Origin: an uncultured Devosia sp.
GTDB lineage: Bacteria > Pseudomonadota > Alphaproteobacteria > Rhizobiales > Devosiaceae
Length of the DNA stretch: 6,597 nt
Reading direction: 5' to 3'
Assembly: GCA_934553185.1 (NCBI GenBank)
Contig: CAKTFF010000123.1
Location: 1-6,597, forward strand
Position 1 is the first letter of the stretch. The number at the start of each line of letters is the position of its first letter. Below are positions 1-4,485 of the stretch, piece after piece. The position numbers were made by a program, and so were the translations under genes. A model generated the notes under the pieces. It was not told the origin of the DNA. It saw nothing but the letters and a program-made list of their open reading frames with translations, and did no database searches.

Positions 1-44
1 AGCAAAGCCGGCCAGAACTGGCGTCCGTTGGTTTCGTCGATCAT
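1..44 (-). CDS. 5' end of an unidentified gene, truncated by the window edge
   Basis: Only the first 14 codons are visible, reading MIDETNGRQFWPAL before the window ends. The ATG overlaps the TGA of the preceding minus-strand gene as ATGA (44..41), and a GAGGG sequence lies 4 bases upstream inside that gene. This is the usual arrangement for translational coupling, and it is the third consecutive gene in the same chain. Too little protein is present to name a family. Confidence rests on the overlap geometry and on the absence of a stop codon, which is weak over so short a stretch. Confidence 0.5.
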   Translation of the reverse strand, partial: MIDETNGRQFWPAL

Positions 45-268
45 GGTACCCTCGCAGCATCGAGTGCTTTGACCACCCCGTCCTGCTCGGTCGGCAGCGG
101 CAGATAGCCCTGGCTCATCAGCCAATCACGCACGATCACATTAACCGCGTCATTGGCGCTCATGCGCCCGCGCGGCGGCTCGTCCCTGTGATCAATGAAA
201 CGGCCTAGCGCTTCGAACAGTTCGCTTTCAATGGCGATCTGCGCATCGTCGCTTCCCTGCCCCGTCAT
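41..268 (-). CDS. Small unknown protein, possibly ribbon-helix-helix-like
   Basis: A 75-residue protein that I do not recognise by family. Residues about 10-14 (QIAIE) could form a short beta strand. They are followed by a probable helix at 15-27 (ELFEALGRFIDHR), a polar turn containing DEPPRGR, and a second amphipathic helix at 37-53 (SANDAVNVIVRDWLMSQ). That strand-helix-helix order and the length are compatible with an Arc/MetJ-type DNA-binding fold, but no diagnostic motif is present, so this is a structural guess. The start codon overlaps the upstream gene's stop as ATGA (268..265), and the stop overlaps the next start in the same way. It is therefore probably co-translated with both neighbours and expressed from the promoter at 529-553. 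It could equally be a small adaptor of unknown function. Confidence 0.7.
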   Translation of the reverse strand: MTGQGSDDAQIAIESELFEALGRFIDHRDEPPRGRMSANDAVNVIVRDWLMSQGYLPLPTEQDGVVKALDAARVP

Positions 269-480
269 CGCCGCGAACTCTCGTCTTCCACATTGCGCGG
301 CTTTGGTGGCGCGGTGCCATCATTGATGTAGCTGTTCTGACCGATGTCATGGTGGGGGGCATGGTCACCGCCGGGATGTTTCTGGCGGTCATAATGATCC
401 TCATCGGCGGGATGGGGATCGGCAACATCGATATTTGGGGGAGCGGTGCCTTCCCCGCTGGGCAGTCCATCGCGGTTCAT
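265..480 (-). CDS. Small hydrophilic, probably disordered protein of unknown function
   Basis: A 71-residue protein rich in Asp, Pro, His, Gly and Asn, with no membrane segment, no signal peptide and little hydrophobic content. It is probably unfolded on its own. The motif GTAPP occurs twice (residues 11-15 and 55-59), each followed by an acidic stretch (NIDVADP and KPRNVEDE), with a His-rich middle (KHPGGDHAPHHD). I do not recognise the family. The start is well supported: on the minus strand AAGGAA stands 6 bases before the ATG, and an EcfG-like promoter lies just upstream (553..529). It is the first gene of a three-gene chain coupled through ATGA overlaps. Another minus-strand frame is open over the same stretch (228-470), but it lacks a comparable ribosome-binding site and coupling. 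Confidence 0.7.
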   Translation of the reverse strand: MNRDGLPSGEGTAPPNIDVADPHPADEDHYDRQKHPGGDHAPHHDIGQNSYINDGTAPPKPRNVEDESSRR

Positions 481-528
481 CTGGCTTTCCTTTTAGCTGC
501 ACTTATTCGAGCGCTTCATCCCTGATCA

Positions 529-553
529 AACATTGCCGCCGCGGGATTGTTCC
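529..553 (-). promoter_or_regulatory. Putative EcfG-type promoter for the leftward small-gene operon (P1)
   Basis: Read on the minus strand, GGAAC (553..549) is followed by exactly 16 bases and then TGTT (532..529). The alphaproteobacterial general-stress sigma consensus is GGAAC-N16/17-CGTT, so 8 of 9 fixed bases match. Transcription would begin near 522, about 40 bases before the ATG at 480. Confidence 0.6.
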
Positions 554-615
554 GCCGCGCGGCCGCCATGGCACTGAAGCGAACGAACTTTTCCGCATCC
601 TCTAGCATTATCAAT

Positions 616-640
616 GGAACAGCTTAGCCAAGCTGGCATT
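616..640 (+). promoter_or_regulatory. Putative EcfG-type promoter for the 667-3041 operon (P2)
   Basis: GGAAC (616-620), 16 bases, then CATT (637-640), which is one mismatch from GGAAC-N16-CGTT. The -10 ends 26 bases before the ATG at 667, leaving room for the GAGGAG ribosome-binding site at 653-658. The spacer holds a 6-base inverted repeat, CAGCTT-AGCC-AAGCTG (620-635), which could be an operator or coincidence. Confidence 0.6.
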
Positions 641-666
641 GTTGCCACACACGAGGAGCAATCAAA

Positions 667-1470
667 ATGAACCCATCCGACACTCCGTCGTCTCCGTCAG
701 CGTCAGGCGAAACATCTTCGGGCAGCGATCTTCGCAGCAATGTCCAGAACGATGTAAGCACCGCAACCGAGGCAGCCAAGCAGGACCTGCACGCCATCGC
801 CGACAAGGCGGCAGAGGAATTGCGATCGGTCAAGGACCTTGCCGCCGAGCAGGTGCGATCGGTCAAGGACATGGCGACCGAACAGGTTTCCGCCGCCACT
901 GACAAGGCCAAGAGCTTTGCAGGCGACCAGAAGAACCTGATCGCCGGCCAGGTGACCGGCATTGCCGACGCCATCGACAAAGTGGCTGGCGAACTCGAGC
1001 AGTCCGACAATGCAACCGTAGCGCGCTATGCCCGCGACATCGCTGGCGGTCTCTCGCGCATCGGCAAGGATGTCGAGGGCAAGGAAGTCGACGAACTGCT
1101 GGGCATGGCGCAGTCCTTCGGCCGGCAGCAGCCGCTGGCTTTCCTTGGTGCGGCAGCGCTGGCCGGCTTCGTTGCCAGCCGTTTTGCTTTGTCGTCCACC
1201 CATCGCAGCCAGAACACCGCGACCTCGGGTAATCAGGGTTCGACCGGCGACGGCTACCGCCCTTCTGGTTCGACAGGTTACAACCCCTCGTCCTACGCCA
1301 GCGGCGACTCCAGCTACTCGGCCGGCGGCTCTAGCGCGGCAGCACGGTCGACCGGCACGCCGAGCGCAGCGTCGGGTTCTTCGAGCGCCTCCTATAACGC
1401 GCCGAGCACTTCTTCCCCTTCGTCGAGCTACACGTCCGGCTCCTCAACCGATTTTGGCGGAGACAAATAA
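667..1470 (+). CDS. Nutrient-deprivation-induced-type protein with 11-residue repeats and one membrane segment
   Basis: A 267-residue protein resembling those annotated in rhizobia and relatives as 'nutrient deprivation-induced protein'; the biochemical role is not known to me. Residues 1-28 are polar and Ser-rich. Residues 29-83 divide into five 11-residue units (for example ELRSVKDLAAE, QVRSVKDMATE), the periodicity of LEA group 3 and apolipoprotein helices. Residues 84-155 are an Ala/Asp/Gly-rich helical region that includes QSDNATVARYARDIAGGL. A hydrophobic segment lies at about 156-175 (PLAFLGAAALAGFVASRFAL). The last ~90 residues are a Ser/Gly/Thr/Tyr-rich low-complexity tail, probably disordered. 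There is no signal peptide. The start has GAGGAG 8 bases upstream (653-658). It is the first gene of an operon, and its TAA directly abuts the ATG of the next. The promoter at 616-640 suggests general-stress control. Damage protection at the membrane is inference. Confidence 0.9.
   Translation: MNPSDTPSSPSASGETSSGSDLRSNVQNDVSTATEAAKQDLHAIADKAAEELRSVKDLAAEQVRSVKDMATEQVSAATDKAKSFAGDQKNLIAGQVTGIADAIDKVAGELEQSDNATVARYARDIAGGLSRIGKDVEGKEVDELLGMAQSFGRQQPLAFLGAAALAGFVASRFALSSTHRSQNTATSGNQGSTGDGYRPSGSTGYNPSSYASGDSSYSAGGSSAAARSTGTPSAASGSSSASYNAPSTSSPSSSYTSGSSTDFGGDK
751..915 (+). repeat. Five in-frame 11-codon repeats, including a perfect 17-bp direct repeat
   Basis: These bases encode residues 29-83 of the 667-1470 protein as five consecutive 11-residue units. 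Two adjacent units keep nucleotide identity: the 17-mer TGCGATCGGTCAAGGAC is at 821-837 and again at 854-870, offset by exactly 33 bases. This suggests duplication of one unit more recent than the others. Confidence 0.75.
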
Positions 1471-1887
1471 ATGTCCAATACGCAAGAAGGCCGGCCGCTT
1501 TCCGAACTGCTTGGTGGCCTGGCCGGCGACATCTCGAGCCTGTTCCGCAAAGAAATCCAGCTCGCCAAGGCTGAGGCTTCCGAAAAGCTCTCCGAAACCA
1601 TCGCTGCCGTTGTTTCGCTGTTGATTGGTGCCGTGTTGGCTCTGGGGGCGCTCGGCGTTCTCCTCAGCGGCATCGTTTCGCTGCTGGCAGCATTCTTTGT
1701 TGGCCAGGGCATGGGTGAGACGCTCGCCACTGCTATCTCGGCCGGCATTGTGACCATCGTGGTCGGCATCATCGCCTATGTTTTCGTGAACCGCGGCCTC
1801 GATGCCCTCAAGGCACGCAATCTCAACCTCAACCGTACGGCCGCTTCGCTCAGCCGTGACGCCGACATTGTCAAGGAGAGGCTCTAA
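1471..1887 (+). CDS. DUF1469 / 'phage holin family' integral membrane protein
   Basis: A 138-residue inner-membrane protein of the Phage_holin_3_6 (DUF1469) type. A cytosolic amphipathic N-terminus carries the family's typical start (residues about 9-40, with LFRKEIQLAKAEASEKL). Hydrophobic segments follow at about 44-77 and 88-106, ending in a basic tail (residues 107-138, NRGLDALKARNLNLNR and onward). Despite the name, members of this family are widespread chromosomal genes, and nothing around this one is phage-like. The ATG immediately follows the upstream TAA, with GGAG at 1459-1462 as ribosome-binding site. The stop overlaps the next start by one base (TAATG). Its place between two repeat proteins that also have hydrophobic segments suggests a shared membrane role, possibly as anchor or partner. 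That is inference. Confidence 0.9.
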   Translation: MSNTQEGRPLSELLGGLAGDISSLFRKEIQLAKAEASEKLSETIAAVVSLLIGAVLALGALGVLLSGIVSLLAAFFVGQGMGETLATAISAGIVTIVVGIIAYVFVNRGLDALKARNLNLNRTAASLSRDADIVKERL

Positions 1888-3041
1888 TGGCCCACGATAG
1901 CGACAACAAGAGTGCCGCCGAGCTGCAGCACGAAATCGAATTGCAGCGCAGCCGCCTTGAAAACACCATCGACGAAATCCAGCAGAAGCTGTCTCCCGGC
2001 CAGATGGTCGACGAACTGCTCGCCTATACCAAGGGCGGCAGCGGCGAGTTCGTGGCGAGCCTGCAGCGCAATATCACGGCCAACCCGCTGCCCGTTGCCC
2101 TGCTCGGCGTCAGCCTTGCCTGGCTGATGGCTAAGCCTGGCTCGACCAGCAACAATACGGCGAGCGTGAGCTCACGCAGCTACGGCGCCACCGACAGCGA
2201 TTGGGACAACTCGATCAACAGCAACCGTGGCTACGAGTCCGACTATAGCTACGATGACAACGAGTTCGATGATTACGACTATCCGGTCGCAACCATCAGC
2301 GGTGGCGGGCTGCAGCGACTTGGCCAGGTTGGCGAAGGTCGCGACGTTTATACCGAGTTCAGTGACGACGCCGGCAAGAAGTTCCGCGCCCGTGCGAACT
2401 CGCTCGGTCACCGCGCCAGCCACTTTACCGATGAGGCTGGCAACCGCTTCAAGGGTTTTGCCGATGCCACGGGCAATCGGATCGATCAGTTCCGCGACGA
2501 AGCCGGCAACCTGCTTGAAGAAGCAACCGGCTGGGCATCGCACACCTGGCAGAAGGCCCGCGAAAAGCTGCATGACGCGCGTGATGCAGTGGGCTCGGCA
2601 GCAGGTGCCGGTCGTGGTCACGCCAGCAATATGGCAGGCCATGTTGGTCACGCCGCTGGTAACTTCTCGGGCCAGGTCGGCAATGCCGCCGGACAGGTGG
2701 GTTCCCAGTTTGGTTCGCTGAACCAAACCATCATGCACCAGTTCCGCGATCAGCCACTTGTTGGCGGTGCTCTGGCCTTTGCTTTGGGTGCAGCCCTTGG
2801 CGCAGCTCTGCCCCACACGGCACAGGAAGACGCGCTCATGGGCGAAGCCGCCGATGCTCTCAAGGGCAAGGCAGCCGAACAGGCCGCAGGGCTCTACGAG
2901 CAGGGCAAGGAAAAGGTCACCGAGCTGCACGACACCGTTGCCAGCAAGGGTGCCGACCTTTACCAGCAAGCCAAGGACGGCCTGAACCAGGCAACCAACG
3001 GACAGAATAATCAGGACGGCGACAACACGCAGACGGTCTGA
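1887..3041 (+). CDS. DUF3618 protein with long LEA-like repeat region
   Basis: A 384-residue protein. Residues about 10-45 form the DUF3618 helix (AELQHEIELQRSRLENTIDE, then KLSPGQMVDELL), a domain of unknown function. A hydrophobic segment lies at 66-82, then an acidic Tyr/Asp/Asn-rich linker (100-133). Residues 158-212 divide into five 11-residue units with the signature DEAGNRF or DATGNRI. Residues 244-278 are five 7-residue units each opening with Gly. A second hydrophobic stretch lies at 289-309, and a charged helical tail follows, with LYEQGKE (336-342) and LYQQAKD (358-364) 22 residues apart. It is longer than a minimal DUF3618 protein because of these repeats. AAGGAG (1873-1878) lies 8 bases before the ATG. 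Last gene of the operon, followed by a terminator. A role in envelope or desiccation stress is inferred from the LEA-like periodicity. Confidence 0.9.
   Translation: MAHDSDNKSAAELQHEIELQRSRLENTIDEIQQKLSPGQMVDELLAYTKGGSGEFVASLQRNITANPLPVALLGVSLAWLMAKPGSTSNNTASVSSRSYGATDSDWDNSINSNRGYESDYSYDDNEFDDYDYPVATISGGGLQRLGQVGEGRDVYTEFSDDAGKKFRARANSLGHRASHFTDEAGNRFKGFADATGNRIDQFRDEAGNLLEEATGWASHTWQKAREKLHDARDAVGSAAGAGRGHASNMAGHVGHAAGNFSGQVGNAAGQVGSQFGSLNQTIMHQFRDQPLVGGALAFALGAALGAALPHTAQEDALMGEAADALKGKAAEQAAGLYEQGKEKVTELHDTVASKGADLYQQAKDGLNQATNGQNNQDGDNTQTV
2358..2522 (+). repeat. Five 11-codon units in the DUF3618 gene
   Basis: Residues 158-212 align as FSDDAGKKFRA / RANSLGHRASH / FTDEAGNRFKG / FADATGNRIDQ / FRDEAGNLLEE. 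The second unit is divergent; the others share F-x-D-x-(A/T)-G-(N/K). The 11-residue period matches the one in the first gene of the operon, although the two sequences are not alike. Confidence 0.7.
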
Positions 3042-3067
3042 TCAAGTCGAGCCGATCTAGAACGATG

Positions 3068-3097
3068 AAGGGGAGTGGCTGGTCCACTCCCCTTTTT
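3068..3097 (+). terminator. Rho-independent terminator of the 667-3041 operon
   Basis: An 11-bp perfect stem, AAGGGGAGTGG (3068-3078) with CCACTCCCCTT (3084-3094), closes a 5-base loop and runs into TTTTT (3093-3097) followed by GTT. It lies 27 bases after the operon's TGA and just before the end of the convergent dehydrogenase gene. Read leftward the stem lacks a good T tract, so it mainly serves the plus strand. Confidence 0.92.
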
Positions 3098-3104
3098 GTT
3101 GTCG

Positions 3105-4112
3105 CTAGCGGCGCACCGAGCTGGTGATGGCGAGTGCCAGGGCGCCCACCGCGACAACAGCCGCGCTCATGCTGAGCAGGGGATGGCTTTGGGCGGCGGT
3201 GGTCAGGCTCCACTCCTGCCCACTGCCATAGCGCGAACGCTCCCGGCCTTCGGCGGGCGCGTGATAGAGATTGTCGTCCTCGGGCATATGTCCGTAATCA
3301 ACCAGCATGTCATAGCTCCAGGAGCTCTGCTGGCGCTCCACGAGGCCGGGAACGATGGCGGCGATGCGGCCGCCAAAGGTTGCTGTGTGGCCCACGGCCA
3401 TGGAGCGCTTCTGGTGCGTCGCGGCATGAAGAATGGCTTCGGCGACGACGCGTGGGGCATAGTTGACGCCCGGCGCCTTACCCATGCCGCCCATATTGGT
3501 TTTGGCGTGATCGAAGAAGGGGGAGTCGATGCCGCTCGGCTTGATCAGGGTCACCGAGACCGGAAGCCCCTCTTTCATCAGCTCGAGACGCAGACCATTG
3601 GTGAACCCCTTGATGGCGTGCTTGCTCGCTGAATAGGGCACGGACAACATTTCGGGGATGTCGCCGACTGCCGAACCAACATTGACAAGAACGCCGGTCT
3701 TACCATGGTCACGGAAGTGCCGCACCGCAGCCAGTGAACCATAAACCAGACCGAAATAGTTGACGTCAAAGATCCGGCGGTGGTCGGCGGTGCTAGTCTC
3801 TTCCACGAGGCTGATCACGCCAATCCCGGCATTGTTGACCCAGGTGTCGAAGCCGCCAAAGCTGCTGATCGCCTTGTCAACAATCGTCTGGATCTGTGTT
3901 TCGTCGCTGACATCGGCCTGGGCAAACACCGCCTCTGCGCCCTCGGCTTCAAGCTCCGCGCAGATTTGGGCCAGCGCATCCGCATCGCGTGCAGCAAGCA
4001 CAACACGCGCCCCGCGTTTGGCCGCGAGCCGGGCTGTGGCTAAGCCAATGCCGGAACTGGCTCCAGTGATAACAATCGTCTGCTCGGCTAAAGGCTTGAG
4101 GTCGAGGCTCAT
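3105..4112 (-). CDS. Short-chain dehydrogenase/reductase with C-terminal membrane anchor
   Basis: A 335-residue classical SDR, an NAD(P)-dependent oxidoreductase of unknown substrate. The Rossmann nucleotide-binding motif TGASSGIG is at residues 16-23 and NNAG at 93-96. The catalytic tetrad is complete: Asn118, Ser147, Tyr160 and Lys164 (YSASK). The core ends near residue 250. The family usually needs about 250 residues, and here an extra ~85 include a Tyr/Asp/Arg-rich linker (about 265-300) and a hydrophobic segment at about 311-329 (PLLSMSAAVVAVGALALAI) followed by SSVRR. With no signal peptide, it is probably tail-anchored with the catalytic domain in the cytosol. On the minus strand GGAG lies 6 bases before the ATG, and an EcfG-like promoter lies at 4160..4136. 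It is transcribed alone, convergent with the DUF3618 operon and divergent from the 58-residue gene. The substrate cannot be told from sequence. Confidence 0.95.
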   Translation of the reverse strand: MSLDLKPLAEQTIVITGASSGIGLATARLAAKRGARVVLAARDADALAQICAELEAEGAEAVFAQADVSDETQIQTIVDKAISSFGGFDTWVNNAGIGVISLVEETSTADHRRIFDVNYFGLVYGSLAAVRHFRDHGKTGVLVNVGSAVGDIPEMLSVPYSASKHAIKGFTNGLRLELMKEGLPVSVTLIKPSGIDSPFFDHAKTNMGGMGKAPGVNYAPRVVAEAILHAATHQKRSMAVGHTATFGGRIAAIVPGLVERQQSSWSYDMLVDYGHMPEDDNLYHAPAEGRERSRYGSGQEWSLTTAAQSHPLLSMSAAVVAVGALALAITSSVRR

Positions 4113-4135
4113 CTAGGGCTCCATCAAACACGCTC

Positions 4136-4160
4136 AACGCTCCCCTGCCCTGGCAGTTCG
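4136..4160 (-). promoter_or_regulatory. Putative EcfG-type promoter for the short-chain dehydrogenase (P3)
   Basis: On the minus strand CGAAC (4160..4156) is followed by 16 bases and a perfect CGTT (4139..4136), one mismatch from GGAAC-N16-CGTT. The -10 ends 23 bases before the ATG at 4112. A perfect GGAAC further upstream (4194..4190) lacks a matching -10, so this site is preferred. Confidence 0.5.
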
Positions 4161-4181
4161 ACCATCACGCGCCTTTGCTCT

Positions 4182-4206
4182 GCAACCCTGTTCCGCACCG
4201 CCCGTT
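4182..4206 (+). promoter_or_regulatory. Putative EcfG-type promoter for the 58-residue membrane protein (P4)
   Basis: GCAAC (4182-4186), 16 bases, then a perfect CGTT (4203-4206): one mismatch from the consensus. The -10 ends 28 bases before the ATG at 4235. Its -35 lies 21 bases from the -35 of P3, so the two promoters sit back to back. Confidence 0.5.
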
Positions 4207-4222
4207 AGATCAAACCAAAGGC

Positions 4223-4229
4223 AGGAAGG
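4223..4229 (+). promoter_or_regulatory. Ribosome-binding site that fixes the start at 4235
   Basis: AGGAAGG lies 5 bases before the ATG at 4235. An earlier in-frame ATG at 4175 lies upstream of promoter P4 and has no comparable site, so it would not be on the transcript. Confidence 0.8.
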
Positions 4230-4234
4230 CGGAC

Positions 4235-4411
4235 ATGGACAACGAGAAGCTTGTTTCGGAAACCGACAAGGCGATCACTGAGCGTGGACGTGGTAAGGCT
4301 GAGCGCGTTGCCTTGGGTGGAAATCCATACGGCTCGATCCTGCGCATCATCGCTTTTGTTGCGGCCTTCATCCTTCTTTTCGGCACCATCTTCTTTTTCG
4401 CGCAAAATTAA
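4235..4411 (+). CDS. 58-residue single-pass membrane protein of unknown function
   Basis: A short protein with a charged N-terminal half (residues 1-33, with ETDKAITERGRGKAERV) and one hydrophobic segment at about 34-56 (SILRIIAFVAAFILLFGTIF) ending in FFAQN. It is probably anchored in the inner membrane with the N-terminus in the cytosol, judged from the Arg/Lys-rich flank. I do not recognise a family, and no catalytic motif is present. The open frame extends up to an ATG at 4175, but the AGGAAGG site and promoter P4 both place the start at 4235. There is no terminator after its TAA, so some transcription may continue into the dehydrogenase gene 74 bases downstream, which also has its own promoter-like site. 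Confidence 0.8.
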   Translation: MDNEKLVSETDKAITERGRGKAERVALGGNPYGSILRIIAFVAAFILLFGTIFFFAQN

Positions 4412-4421
4412 CGCACGTTAA
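4408..4421 (+). repeat. Short palindrome next to the dehydrogenase promoter
   Basis: TTAACG-CA-CGTTAA, with 6-base perfect arms and a 2-base centre. It overlaps the TAA of the 58-residue gene and ends 6 bases before the -35 of P5. It has no T tract, so it is not a terminator. It could be a regulator site or chance. Confidence 0.4.
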
Positions 4422-4427
4422 CATGTT

Positions 4428-4452
4428 GGAACAAGGCTCCGCCGAGGACCTT
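4428..4452 (+). promoter_or_regulatory. Putative EcfG-type promoter for the sugar dehydrogenase-PEBP gene (P5)
   Basis: A perfect GGAAC (4428-4432), 16 bases, then CCTT (4449-4452), one mismatch from CGTT. The -10 ends 33 bases before the ATG at 4486. The site lies inside the upstream extension of the open frame (ATG at 4423), which argues that the extension is not translated. Confidence 0.55.
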
Positions 4453-4469
4453 TGCCCTACGTCCTTTCC

Positions 4470-4473
4470 GGAG
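4470..4473 (+). promoter_or_regulatory. Ribosome-binding site supporting the start at 4486
   Basis: GGAG, 12 bases before the ATG at 4486. The spacing is longer than usual, so the site is only moderate. The signal peptide beginning exactly at this ATG makes the start choice firm. Confidence 0.5.
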
Positions 4474-4485
4474 ATCAACTTACCC

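Noticed and set aside
1028..1624. Plus-strand open frame of 198 codons across the first two operon genes
   Set aside because: It crosses a real gene boundary in another frame, and its Arg/Pro/Ala-rich translation is typical of a shadow frame.
1471..1887. Prophage or lysis cassette, suggested by the 'phage holin' family name
   Set aside because: DUF1469 proteins are ordinary chromosomal genes, and no endolysin, structural, integrase or attachment-site sequence is nearby.
2172..2969. Minus-strand open frame of 265 codons
   Set aside because: Antisense to the DUF3618 gene, which has a good ribosome-binding site, operon coupling and recognised repeats; the opposite frame is a composition effect.
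3075..3632. Plus-strand open frame of 185 codons
   Set aside because: It begins inside the terminator hairpin and runs antisense to the short-chain dehydrogenase, whose catalytic motifs are intact.
4190..4194. Perfect GGAAC on the minus strand as the -35 of the short-chain dehydrogenase promoter
   Set aside because: No CGTT-like -10 lies 16-17 bases downstream; the site at 4160..4136 has a perfect -10 and better distance to the start.
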